DNA from: Gp7-AA6 sp036001245
GTDB lineage: Bacteria > Acidobacteriota > Thermoanaerobaculia > UBA5066 > Gp7-AA6
Assembly: GCA_036001245.1 (NCBI GenBank)
Contig: DASYUL010000128.1
Location: 15,918 to 79,917, forward strand
Direction of reading: 5' to 3'
Length of the DNA: 64,000 nt
Below, one piece after another: positions 16,340-26,271 of the stretch. The position numbers and the translations under genes were made by a program. A model generated the notes under the pieces. That model saw only the letters and a program-made list of their open reading frames with translations, made no database searches and was not told where the DNA came from. How positions within the stretch are numbered: the stretch's first letter is position 1; the number at the start of each line of letters is the position of its first letter.

Positions 16340-17785
16340 ATGGACAAACCGCCCCGCAGGCACATGACGCCGGAGGACTTCCGGCGGCACGGCCGCGACG
16401 TCGTGGACTGGATCGCGGATTACATGGAAAGGGTGGAGAAGTTTCCGGTCCGCTCGAAGGTCCGGCCCGGCGAGATCCGCGCGGCGCTTCCCCCCGAACC
16501 TCCTGCCCGGGGCGAGCTCTTCGAAGTGATGCTCGAAGACGTGGACCGCATCATCCTGCCCGGCATCACGCACTGGCAGTCACCGAACTTCTTCGCCTAC
16601 TTCCCGTCGAACAACTCGGGCCCCTCGATCCTCGGGGAGCTCCTTTCGGCGGGCCTCGGCGTCCAGGGGATGCTGTGGGCGACGAGCCCGGCCTGCACCG
16701 AGCTCGAGACGCACGTGCTCGACTGGCTCGTCGGCATGCTCGGGCTGCCGGAGAGCTTCCGATCTGACTCGACCGGCGGCGGCGTCATCCAGGACACGGC
16801 TTCGAGCGCGACCCTCTGCGCGCTGCTCGCGGGACGGGAGCGCGCGACCGGCTTCCAGGCAAACGAAACGGGCGCAGACGGCCGCCTGGTCGCGTACGCG
16901 TCCACGCAGGCGCACTCCTCCGTCGAGAAGGCGGCGAAGATCGCGGGAATCGGGCGCGGGAACCTCAAGCTCGTCGAGGTGGACGAGAAATTCGCGATGC
17001 GCCCCGAGGCTCTCGCCCGCGCGATCGCGGAGGACCGCCGCGCCGGAAAGATCCCGTGCTTCGTGTGCGCGACCGTGGGGACGACGTCGTCGAACGCGAT
17101 CGATCCCGTCGCGGAGGTCGGCCGCATTTGCCGCGACGAGGGAATCTGGCTCCACGTGGACGCCGCGATGTCCGGAACTGCCGCCCTGTGTCCCGAGTTC
17201 CGGTGGATCCAGGACGGCGTGGAGCTCGCCGACAGCTACTGCTTCAACCCGCACAAGTGGATGTTCACGAACTTCGACTGCGACGCGTTCTGGGTCGCGG
17301 ACCGGGCGGCACTGATCCGCACGTTGTCGGTGTTACCCGTGTACCTGCGCAACAAGGCGACGGAGTCGGGCGCGGTCTTCGACTACCGCGACTGGCAGAT
17401 CCCGCTCGGCCGTCGGTTCCGGGCGTTGAAGCTCTGGTTCGTGATCCGGCACTACGGCGTCGAGGGGCTCCAGTCCTACGTCCGGCGGCACGTCGAGCTC
17501 GCTCAGAAGTTCAAATCGTGGGTCGAGAAGTCCAACAGTTTCGAGCTTGCCGCGCCCGCCCCCCTGAACCTCGTCTGCTTCCGGCACCTCGGCGGCGACG
17601 CGCTCAACGAGAACCTCCTGGAGGCTTTAAACGTGACCGGGCAGCTCTACCTGACCCACACGTCGCTCGGCGACCGGTACACACTGCGGATGTCCATCGG
17701 GCAGAGTTGGACCCAGGAGCACCACGTCGCCGCGGCGTGGAAGCTGATCCAGCGGACAGCGATCGAGGTCGAGCCGACGGTCTGA
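16340..17785 (+). CDS. Aromatic-L-amino-acid / group II PLP decarboxylase
   Basis: A 481-residue group II pyridoxal-phosphate decarboxylase, related to aromatic amino acid and tyrosine decarboxylases, which make amines such as tryptamine or tyramine. Key features are HWQSPNFFAYFPSNNS, the substrate/PLP region DTASSATLCALLAGRE, the PLP-stacking histidine in STQAHSSVEKA (His192), HVDAAMSG (Asp274) and the PLP lysine in NPHKWMFTNFDCD (Lys306). The ATG at 16340 begins the conserved region; an in-frame GTG at 16316 overlapping guaA is less likely. It converges on the aminotransferase gene with one base between stops. Substrate is inferred from family only. Confidence 0.92.
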   Translation: MDKPPRRHMTPEDFRRHGRDVVDWIADYMERVEKFPVRSKVRPGEIRAALPPEPPARGELFEVMLEDVDRIILPGITHWQSPNFFAYFPSNNSGPSILGELLSAGLGVQGMLWATSPACTELETHVLDWLVGMLGLPESFRSDSTGGGVIQDTASSATLCALLAGRERATGFQANETGADGRLVAYASTQAHSSVEKAAKIAGIGRGNLKLVEVDEKFAMRPEALARAIAEDRRAGKIPCFVCATVGTTSSNAIDPVAEVGRICRDEGIWLHVDAAMSGTAALCPEFRWIQDGVELADSYCFNPHKWMFTNFDCDAFWVADRAALIRTLSVLPVYLRNKATESGAVFDYRDWQIPLGRRFRALKLWFVIRHYGVEGLQSYVRRHVELAQKFKSWVEKSNSFELAAPAPLNLVCFRHLGGDALNENLLEALNVTGQLYLTHTSLGDRYTLRMSIGQSWTQEHHVAAAWKLIQRTAIEVEPTV

Positions 17786-17786
17786 G

Positions 17787-18847
17787 CTAGCCGAGCACCG
17801 CGGCGATCGCCGCCAGGCCTTCCCGGAGCGGCTCCGTTGCTCCGCCGAACGAAATGCGGAAGTGCGACGGGGAATCGAAGAAGGCGCCGGGGACGACGGC
17901 GACGCCCCGCTCGAGGAAGAGCCGCTCGACGAACGCGCTCGAGTCGCTGCCGTCGGCGAAGCGCGGGAACGCGATCGTCGCGTGCGACGGAATGCACTCG
18001 AGCTCGTCTCGTCCGGCGAGAAACGACCTGACGAGCGGCGCGTTGGATTCGACGATCCTCCGCGCGCGTTCCGCGAGTCTCTCGATGTTGTCGAAGGCGA
18101 CGACCGACAGCCGGTCGGCCGGCATGGGTCCCCAGACGTCCACGACGTCGCGGGCCCGGCGGATCTTCTCGGTGACGTCGGGGGAGGCGAGGGCCCATCC
18201 GCAGCGCAGCGAAGCGAGGCCGTACGCCTTCGTGAGGCTGTTCGTGGAGACGAACGCGGGGGAGAGCGTCGCCGCGGGCGGGTGCGCCGCTGACGCGAGA
18301 TCCAGGTAGACCTCGTCGACGAGCACCGTGAAGCCGCGGCGCTCGGCGAGCCGGCCGATCTTGGAGAGGTCGTCCGTGGCCGCGAGGACTCCGGACGGAT
18401 TGTGAGGTGACGAAAGCATCACAACCCGAGTGCGGGACGTGAGCGCCCGCGCGATAGGGTCGGGATCGAGGCGCCAGCGCTCCTCGAACCGCCGCTCGAA
18501 CCGCGTGACGCGCGCCCCGAGCATCGTCGCCGCGGCGGCGAGCGGGTCGTAGCCGGGCTGTTCGAACAGGACCTCGTCGCCACTCTCGACGAGCGCCGCC
18601 AGGGCGAGGAAGTTCGCTCCCGAGCACCCGACGGCGGTCGCGACGTTTTCCGGCCGCACGCCGTAGCGCGCGGCGATGGCCTCGACCAGCGGCCGGTACC
18701 CGTTCGGGCTCTCGCCCGCGAGGTCGACGGCGTCGCGCGCCCCGGGCAGGTCGTCGAGTGCGCACGGAAGCAGATTCGATCCGGCAAGGTCGATCGAGGG
18801 CTTCGACCGTGACTTCGCCCACTCCATGTAGGGGGAGCGCGCCCGGC

Positions 18848-18851
<4 letters not shown>
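17787..18851 (-). CDS. Class I/II PLP aminotransferase
   Basis: A 354-residue fold-type I aminotransferase. It has the N-terminal substrate region NLLPCALDDLPGA, the cofactor loop GCSGANFLAL, SPHNPSGV (residues 148-154), the PLP-contacting aspartate in LVDEVYLD (Asp179) and the PLP lysine in TNSLTKAYGLASLRCGW (Lys208). The C-terminal arginine motif is HFRISFGG. The ATG at 18851 overlaps the stop of the amino acid permease gene upstream (ATGA), so uptake and transamination of an amino acid are probably linked. The exact amino acid cannot be told. Confidence 0.9.
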
Positions 18852-20173
<1,322 letters not shown>

Positions 20174-20192
20174 CGCCGCGGAGAATAACGCC

Positions 20193-20234
20193 TGGACTGA
20201 GACCTGAAACCTGGAACTTGGAACTGGAACTCGT
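20193..20234. repeat. Tandem 7-bp repeats (CTGAGAC/CTGGAAC)
   Basis: Heptamers CTGAGAC, CTGAAAC, CTGGAAC, TTGGAAC and a partial TGGAAC lie head to tail at 20197-20230, in the divergent region between the permease and dnaE. It is one of five arrays of this degenerate type in the window. It also makes any permease start upstream of it doubtful. Confidence 0.65.
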
Positions 20235-20250
20235 TCTCGAGACTTGGGGC

Positions 20251-20256
20251 TACAAT
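20251..20256 (+). promoter_or_regulatory. TACAAT -10 box directly before dnaE
   Basis: TACAAT lies six bases before the GTG of dnaE with no ribosome-binding site between, so transcription would begin at the start codon. The surrounding GGCTACAATCCAA is repeated almost exactly before accA (51552-51547, minus strand), which supports a shared promoter type. Confidence 0.55.
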
Positions 20257-20262
20257 CCAAAA

Positions 20263-23200
20263 GTGCCCGCCGAGTTCGTTCACCTCCACCTTCACACTCA
20301 GTACTCGCTCTTGGACGGCGCCAACCGGGTGGGGGAGCTGTGCCGCCGGATCCGGGAGCTCGAGATGCCCGCGGTCGCGGTCACGGACCACGGGAACATG
20401 TTCGGGGCGTTTTCCTTCTACCACGAGGCGCTGAAGAACGGCGTGCGCCCGATCCTCGGGATCGAGGCGTACATCGCGCCCGGAGATCGACGCGACCGGG
20501 AGACGCAGGCGGCGGTGGAGTCGGGGGAGGGATACGCGTATCACCTGACGATCCTCGCGGCGACGCAGACCGGTTACCGCAACCTGATCAAGCTCGTCTC
20601 CGAGGCTTATCTGACCGGCTTCTACCACCGCCCGCGCATGGACAAGGCGCTCCTCCGGGAGAGCGCCGAAGGGCTGATCGCGCTCTCGGGGTGTTTGAAG
20701 GGGGAGGTCGCGGGCGCGCTCTCGCGGGGCAACTTCGAGGCGGCCCGCCGGGTCGTACGCGAGTACCAGGAGATCTTCGGGAAGGAGAACTTCTTCATCG
20801 AGCTCATGGATCACGGCCTCCCGAAGCAGACCGAGATCCTGCCCGACCTTCTCCGGCTCGCCTCCGAAACCGGAGCGTCCGTCGTCGCGACCAACGACAG
20901 CCACTACCTGCGGAAAGAGGACGCGTTCGCGCACGAGGTCCTGCTCTGCATCGGGATGGGCAAGACGCTCGAGGACGAGCGCCGGATGCGCTTCTACAAC
21001 GACGAGTTCTACGTGAAGAGCCCGCAGGAGATGCACGACCGCTTCCGCCGCTGGTCGGAGGAATCGCTGACGAACACGGTCGCGCTTGCGCAGCGCTGCG
21101 CGGTGACGTTCGACACGGAAGGTCTGCACCTGCCGACCTTCACGGCACCCGCCGGCCGGACCCCGGCCGAGCACTTCGCGGACCTCGCCCGCGAGGGGCT
21201 CGAGCGGCGGCTCTCGGAGCTCGCACCGTTTTTCGCCGCGGGCAAGATCCGCAACCCGCCCGAAAAGTACCGGGAGCGTCTCGAGTACGAGATCGGCGTC
21301 ATCGAGAAGATGGGCTTTCCGTCGTACTTCCTCATCGTCTCGGACTTCATCCGTCACGCGCGCGAGACCGGCATCTCGGTCGGGCCGGGGCGGGGGAGCG
21401 CCGCCGGCTCGATCGTCTCGTGGTCCCTGCGCATCACGGAGATCGATCCGCTCCGTTACGACCTCCTCTTCGAGAGGTTCCTGAACCCGGAGCGGATCTC
21501 GATGCCCGACATCGACATCGATTTCTGCCAGGCGCGGCGGGGCGAGGTGATCGACTACGTCACGAAAAAGTACGGACGCGAGAACGTCGCTCAGATCGTG
21601 ACGTTCTCCCAGCTGAAGCCCAAGCTCGCGGTGCGCGACGTCGCTCGTGTCCTCTCGCTGCCCGTCGCGATCGGCGACCGGATCGCGAAGCTCATCCCCG
21701 ACGGCATCGACGTGAACTTCGAACGGGCCATGAAGGAGTCGCCCGGGCTCAAGGAGGCGATTCAGACGGACGAATCCGTCGCCCGCGTCGTCCAGATCGC
21801 CGAGCGCCTGGAAGGTCTGTCGCGGCACGCCGGCATGCACGCGGCGGGCGTGGTCATCGCCCCGCGTCCCATCACGGACTATCTCCCGCTCTACCGGACG
21901 AACACGGGCGACGTCACGACGCAGTTCGACATGAACGCGGTCGAGAAGATGGGCTTACTCAAGATCGACTTCCTGGGTCTCATCACTCTCGACATCATGG
22001 ACGCGGCCGTCGCGGGGATCCGCGAGCGTACGGGGGACGTCGTCGACCTCGATCGGATTCCCCTGAACGACGAGAAGACGTACGAGCTCTTCCGCTCGGG
22101 GAAGACCGCCTGCGTGTTCCAGTTCGACTCCTCCGGGATGCGCGACCTCCTCCGCCGCGCGAAACCGAAGGTGTTCTCCGACCTGGCGCTCTTGAACGCC
22201 CTCTACCGCCCCGGAGCGCTGGACGTCGGCATGGTCGAGGAGTACGTGCGGCGCAGGAACGGAAACCGGAAGGTGACCTACCCGCTGCCCGAGATCGAGG
22301 ACATTCTCAAAGAGACGCTCGGGATCCTCGTCTACCAGGAACAGGTCATGCTGATCGCCTCGCGCGTCGGGGGCTACTCCCTCGCGGAGGCGGATCTCCT
22401 CCGGAAGGCGATCGGAAAGAAAAAGCGGGAGATCATGGCGGCCGAGCGGGAGAAATTCCTCGGCCGCGCCGTCGAGCACGGCACGACCAAGGAGAAGGCG
22501 AAGGAGCTCTGGGCGCTCATCGAGCCGTTCGAGCGCTACGGTTTCAACAAGTCGCACGCCGTGGCGTACGCGCTCGTCGCCTACAAGACGGCGTACTTGA
22601 AGGCGCACTACCCGGTCGACTTCCTCGCGGCGGCACTCTCCGCGGAGATCGGCTCGACCGACGGCATCGTCAAGGTGATCGGCGACTGCGCCGAGATGGG
22701 CATCCCGGTCCTGCCGCCGGATATCAACGAGTCGCAGAAGAACTTCGCCGCGGTGGGGACGTCGATCCGCTTCGGGCTGGCGGCCATCAAAGGCGTCGGA
22801 GACCAGGCGGCCGAGTCGATCCTGCAGGAACGGCGCAAGAAACCGTTCGCCTCCTTCACCGATCTCGCGCACCGACTCGACCCGCGGCTCGTCAACAAGC
22901 GCACGGTCGACGCGCTGATCTGCGCCGGAGCGCTCGACTCGCTCGGGAAGAACCGCGCGACTCTCGCCGCGGCGTCCGAGAGGGTCGTCGCCGACGCCGC
23001 GCGGCGCCGGGAAGAGACGGAGCTGGGGCAGTCGCGGCTGTTCGGCGGCGGCGCCGACGAGACGCTGACCGACGAGTTCGCCGAGCTGCCCGAGTGGACG
23101 CTCGAGGAGAAGCTGCGGCGGGAAAAAGAGGTCCTCGGTTTCTACGTGACCGGGCACCCCTTGACGCGGCACGCGGACGACATCGATCGCTTCGCGGACG

Positions 23201-23745
23201 TTCGCGTCCAGGAGCTCGCGTTGCGAGTCGATCAGATGGTGCACGTCGCGGGAGTGCTCGTCAACGTCAAGAAGCAGAAGATCAAGAAGGGCGTCAACGA
23301 AGGAAAGACGATGCTGAAGGCGACGCTCGAGGACACGACGGGCGGCGTCCCCGTCTGCGTGTTCGCCAGCCTTTACGAGAAGGTCGCCTCGTGGATCCGC
23401 GCCGATCTCCCGGTGCTCGTGACGGCGACGGTCCGCGAGGCGGGGGCGTCGATCGAGCTGACCGTGCAGGACGTGACGCCGCTCGACGGCATCCGCGAAC
23501 GGCTCGCGCGCGAGATGGAGATCCGCATCGACCTGACGCTCGCCGACGAGAACCTCATGGGACGTTTGAAGGAGCTCCTGCGGCTCCACTCGGGCACGAC
23601 CCCGCTCGCGCTGCGCCTCGTGCGGCCCGGCGACTTCGACGTGAAGTTGAGAGCGGCCGATTCGATCCGCGTCGCTCCCTCGCCGCGACTGACCGGCGAA
23701 GTTCGCGCGCTCACCGGTGAGGACTCGGTCCGGTTCAACTTCTAG
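20263..23745 (+). CDS. dnaE: DNA polymerase III subunit alpha
   Basis: The replicative DNA polymerase catalytic subunit, 1160 residues, full DnaE length. The N-terminal PHP domain has HLHTQYSLLDG and AVTDHGNMFG. The polymerase core includes GPGRGSAAGS and the catalytic aspartates in MPDIDIDFC; the fingers region has LLKIDFLGL and YQEQVM; the C-terminal part has the helix-hairpin-helix KGVGDQAAESI and an OB domain (MVHVAGVLVNVKKQKIKKG). The GTG at 20263 starts right at the PHP motif and follows a TACAAT box. A longer open frame begins 45 bases upstream but lacks a promoter position. The CCA-enzyme gene follows after 13 bases. Confidence 0.97.
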   Translation: MPAEFVHLHLHTQYSLLDGANRVGELCRRIRELEMPAVAVTDHGNMFGAFSFYHEALKNGVRPILGIEAYIAPGDRRDRETQAAVESGEGYAYHLTILAATQTGYRNLIKLVSEAYLTGFYHRPRMDKALLRESAEGLIALSGCLKGEVAGALSRGNFEAARRVVREYQEIFGKENFFIELMDHGLPKQTEILPDLLRLASETGASVVATNDSHYLRKEDAFAHEVLLCIGMGKTLEDERRMRFYNDEFYVKSPQEMHDRFRRWSEESLTNTVALAQRCAVTFDTEGLHLPTFTAPAGRTPAEHFADLAREGLERRLSELAPFFAAGKIRNPPEKYRERLEYEIGVIEKMGFPSYFLIVSDFIRHARETGISVGPGRGSAAGSIVSWSLRITEIDPLRYDLLFERFLNPERISMPDIDIDFCQARRGEVIDYVTKKYGRENVAQIVTFSQLKPKLAVRDVARVLSLPVAIGDRIAKLIPDGIDVNFERAMKESPGLKEAIQTDESVARVVQIAERLEGLSRHAGMHAAGVVIAPRPITDYLPLYRTNTGDVTTQFDMNAVEKMGLLKIDFLGLITLDIMDAAVAGIRERTGDVVDLDRIPLNDEKTYELFRSGKTACVFQFDSSGMRDLLRRAKPKVFSDLALLNALYRPGALDVGMVEEYVRRRNGNRKVTYPLPEIEDILKETLGILVYQEQVMLIASRVGGYSLAEADLLRKAIGKKKREIMAAEREKFLGRAVEHGTTKEKAKELWALIEPFERYGFNKSHAVAYALVAYKTAYLKAHYPVDFLAAALSAEIGSTDGIVKVIGDCAEMGIPVLPPDINESQKNFAAVGTSIRFGLAAIKGVGDQAAESILQERRKKPFASFTDLAHRLDPRLVNKRTVDALICAGALDSLGKNRATLAAASERVVADAARRREETELGQSRLFGGGADETLTDEFAELPEWTLEEKLRREKEVLGFYVTGHPLTRHADDIDRFADVRVQELALRVDQMVHVAGVLVNVKKQKIKKGVNEGKTMLKATLEDTTGGVPVCVFASLYEKVASWIRADLPVLVTATVREAGASIELTVQDVTPLDGIRERLAREMEIRIDLTLADENLMGRLKELLRLHSGTTPLALRLVRPGDFDVKLRAADSIRVAPSPRLTGEVRALTGEDSVRFNF

Positions 23746-23758
23746 CGAGGGATCCGCC

Positions 23759-24988
23759 GTGGGACCCCTGCCCCGGGACCTCGCGCGGCGGGTCTTCAAG
23801 GCGCGCGCCCTCGCGCGAGAGCGGCGAATCCGGCTCTATCTCGTCGGCGGCGCCGTCCGCGACCTTCTCCTCGATCGTCTTCGACGGATCGTCGATGTCG
23901 ACCTCGTCGTCGAACAGGATGCGGCCGGCTTCGCGCGGGAGCTCGCGCGCCGGCTCGGCGCGACTGTGAAGCTCCACGGGCGCTTCGGGACGGCGGTCCT
24001 CGAGCGCCCCCGCGGCGAGCGCCTCGACGTCGGGACTGCGCGAGCCGAGGAGTACGAGCGCCCGGGGGCGCTGCCCCGCGTGCGCGCGGGATCGATCGAC
24101 GATGACCTCGCGCGGCGCGACTTCACGGCCAACGCGATGGCAATCGAGATCGCCGGTTCGGCCCGGGCGCAGCTCCTCGATCCGTTTGGCGGGCGCGAGG
24201 ACCTCTCGCGACGCGTCATCCGGATGCTCCACCGTCAATCTGCCCGGGACGACCCGACGCGGGCCTTCCGCGCGGTGCGCTATGCCAACCGACTGGGCTT
24301 CCGGATCGACCCGGCGACGCGGCGGTGGATCCGCGAGGCCGTCGCCGAGGGAGCCCTCGATGCGGTCTCCGGAGACCGTCTCCGACGCGAGATCGCTCTC
24401 CTCTTGTCGGAGGGGAATCGCGCCGGGGCCGTGCGCGCGCTCGCCGGCCTCGGGCTCGCGGCGGCGATCCACCCGAGCCTCCGATTCGACGCGGGGACAG
24501 CCCGCCGTCTGCGGACCGCCGAGCGGCTGGCCGAAGACTTCGGTCGGAATGCGACGTGGCTCGTGTACCTTCTGGCGTGGATGGGGGAGACGAGCCAGGA
24601 GAGCGCGCGAGCGATTTCGACGCGGTTGAACCTGCCGCGCGGCCCCGCCCGCATCGTGCGAACCTGGCCGCAGACAGCCCGGGCGCTCGCGTCCGCCGCT
24701 TCCGGGAAACCCGGGCGCGCGCTGCGGGCGATGGACGGCGTCTCCGACGACGAGGTGATCGCCGCCGCGGCCGGACTGCCGGCTGCCTTCCGCGCGCGAC
24801 TCCTCGACGCGCGCCGTGCCGCGTCCGGGCTGCGCCTCCGGATCCGGGGCCGGGACCTCCTCGCCGCCGGCGTGGCCCCGGGACCCGCGATCGGCCGCGC
24901 GCTGTCGGCCACGCTCTCCGCACGGCGCGACGGCGCGATCCGCGCCGAAGAGGAGCTTTCGTTCGCCCTCGAGGCGGCCCGGGCGTGA
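23759..24988 (+). CDS. tRNA nucleotidyltransferase / poly(A) polymerase family protein
   Basis: A 409-residue class II nucleotidyltransferase of the CCA-adding enzyme / poly(A) polymerase family, which adds or repairs tRNA 3' CCA or tails RNA. The head domain has LVGGAVRDLLLD, the metal-binding DVDLVVEQD, RRDFTANAMA and the RNA-binding-neck motif RAFRAVRYANRLGFRI; the C-terminal helical region is less conserved. The GTG at 23759 is preferred: it follows GAGGG by seven bases and lies after the dnaE stop. Without phylogeny CCA-adding and poly(A) activity cannot be separated. Its stop overlaps the next gene (GTGA). Confidence 0.88.
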   Translation: MGPLPRDLARRVFKARALARERRIRLYLVGGAVRDLLLDRLRRIVDVDLVVEQDAAGFARELARRLGATVKLHGRFGTAVLERPRGERLDVGTARAEEYERPGALPRVRAGSIDDDLARRDFTANAMAIEIAGSARAQLLDPFGGREDLSRRVIRMLHRQSARDDPTRAFRAVRYANRLGFRIDPATRRWIREAVAEGALDAVSGDRLRREIALLLSEGNRAGAVRALAGLGLAAAIHPSLRFDAGTARRLRTAERLAEDFGRNATWLVYLLAWMGETSQESARAISTRLNLPRGPARIVRTWPQTARALASAASGKPGRALRAMDGVSDDEVIAAAAGLPAAFRARLLDARRAASGLRLRIRGRDLLAAGVAPGPAIGRALSATLSARRDGAIRAEEELSFALEAARA

Positions 24989-25620
24989 TCGCCGCCGTCT
25001 TGATTGCCGCCTCTCTCGCCGCGACGGCGCCCGCCCCGACGGCCGCACCGTCTCCGAAACCGAGCTTCTGCGTCGAGTGGATCCGGCAGTCCCGCGAGGG
25101 CTACGAGCGGATCACCCTCTTCGGCGACCGCACCGTGATCTGGAAGACCGTCGACGCCCGGGGAGAACAGGTCCGGCGCAAGACGCTCGCGCCGCAAGAG
25201 CTCGAGTTCTACTGTGACTACTTCGCGCGTCCGGAGATCTGGACCTTGCCGGGGGACCTCCGGACGGGGCTCGCCGGCGAATTCTCCTCGCAATCCACGA
25301 TCACCGCCGCCCGGAAGGACGGAGCATCCAAGACGATCCGCTTCGACGACTTCTCCGCGCTCTCGGCCGAGGCAGCGTCGCTGCGTTCCGCGCTCGAAGG
25401 ACTGCGTACCGTCTTCACGAATCCGCTCGCTCCCCCGTCGCGGTTCACGGCGGACGCCCTGCCGCCGGGAACGCTTCTGAAGCGGTTCGACGGCGCGATC
25501 TTCCGGGTCCTGCGTCTCGAGAAGGAGAAGGGGTTCGTCGAGCTCGTCGGGGTCACGGAGCCGTATTCGCAGTTCATCAAGCTGGAGGAGCTGCGGTTTC
25601 AGTTTTCACCACCCGAGTGA
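24985..25620 (+). CDS. Exported protein of unknown function
   Basis: I do not recognise this 211-residue protein. It has a short signal peptide (VLIAASLAATAPAPTA) and a Pro/Ala linker, followed by one globular domain with alternating charged and hydrophobic stretches (CVEWIRQSREGYERITLFGD, then RFDDFSALSAEAASLRSALE) and a C-terminal beta-rich segment (KGFVELVGVTEPYSQFIKLE). Only two cysteines are present in the mature part. The GTG start overlaps the stop of the upstream gene and its own stop overlaps rsmD, so it sits in the dnaE-to-rsmD gene train. No function is proposed. Confidence 0.75.
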   Translation: MIAAVLIAASLAATAPAPTAAPSPKPSFCVEWIRQSREGYERITLFGDRTVIWKTVDARGEQVRRKTLAPQELEFYCDYFARPEIWTLPGDLRTGLAGEFSSQSTITAARKDGASKTIRFDDFSALSAEAASLRSALEGLRTVFTNPLAPPSRFTADALPPGTLLKRFDGAIFRVLRLEKEKGFVELVGVTEPYSQFIKLEELRFQFSPPE

Positions 25621-26195
25621 CAAAGAAGCTCTCAGCTGTCAGCTCTCAGCTCTCAGCCGGGAGCCGTCCGAGGATCCTGGCGGGGCGCTGGAAGGGGCGG
25701 GTCCTCCAGGTCCCGCGCGACGCGCGGCCGACTTCCTCCCGCGCCCGCGAAGCGCTGTTCGACATCCTGCAGGACAGGGTTCGCGGGAGCCGCTTCCTCG
25801 ACCTCTTCGCCGGGAGCGGCGCCGTGGGACTGGAAGCGCTCTCCCGCGGCGCGTCGGCGGCCGTTTTCGTCGAGCGCGACAGCCGAGCGCTGGAGAGAAA
25901 TCTCGCGACGCTCGGCGCGGCCGAAGAGTTCGAGATCGTCCGCGACGACGCGCGCGACGCGATCTGCGCTCTCGAGCGCCGCGGCGAAACGTTCGACCTC
26001 GTCTTCGCCGATCCGCCGTATTCGCTCGAGGCGGTGCTCTTGAAGAGGATCGGGGCCCTCCTCGCGCCGGCGGGAAAGCTCGTCGTGCAGACGGACTCGG
26101 ACGCCTCTGCCCCCGAGTTTGCCGATCTTTCCCTGCTGGATCGCCGCGCTTACGGGCGCAACGCGTTCTGGTTTTTCGGGGAGGCGCGGCGCTAG
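25617..26195 (+). CDS. rsmD: 16S rRNA (guanine(966)-N2)-methyltransferase RsmD
   Basis: A 192-residue RsmD-family methyltransferase that methylates G966 of 16S rRNA using S-adenosylmethionine. The family start RILAGRWKGRVLQVP and PTSSRAREALFDIL, the SAM loop LDLFAGSGAVGLEALSRG and the catalytic DPPY (in VFADPPYS) are all present. The GTG at 25617 overlaps the upstream stop. There is no other start before the conserved region, so the first 15 residues (KKLSAVSSQLSAG) are encoded by an array of 7-bp repeats. Three genes further down, metK makes its cofactor. Confidence 0.9.
   Translation: MTKKLSAVSSQLSAGSRPRILAGRWKGRVLQVPRDARPTSSRAREALFDILQDRVRGSRFLDLFAGSGAVGLEALSRGASAAVFVERDSRALERNLATLGAAEEFEIVRDDARDAICALERRGETFDLVFADPPYSLEAVLLKRIGALLAPAGKLVVQTDSDASAPEFADLSLLDRRAYGRNAFWFFGEARR
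25627..25658. repeat. Tandem 7-bp repeats (AGCTCTC) inside the rsmD N-terminus
   Basis: Four heptamers, AGCTCTC, AGCTGTC, AGCTCTC, AGCTCTC, plus a partial AGCC, lie in the first codons of rsmD. Read on the minus strand they are GAGAGCT units, matching the array at 35927. The repeat is in frame and translated as repeats of Leu/Ser/Ala/Gln/Val. Confidence 0.75.
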
Positions 26196-26200
26196 AGCCG

Positions 26201-26229
26201 TTGCCCTCCTCGAACGGGGATGGTACTCT
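26201..26229 (+). promoter_or_regulatory. Possible metK promoter
   Basis: TTGCCC (26201-26206) and TACTCT (26224-26229) are separated by 17 bases, a sigma-70-like arrangement with modest matches. It would give a leader of about 35 bases ending in GGAAGGAG before the metK ATG. No SAM riboswitch structure was recognised in the short leader. Confidence 0.4.
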
Positions 26230-26271
26230 GCGCCGTTTTCACAACCCACGCGATCCGGAAGGAGCAACGAG

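Noticed and set aside
26230..26271. SAM riboswitch before metK
   Set aside because: The leader is only about 35 bases and shows no recognisable SAM-binding fold.
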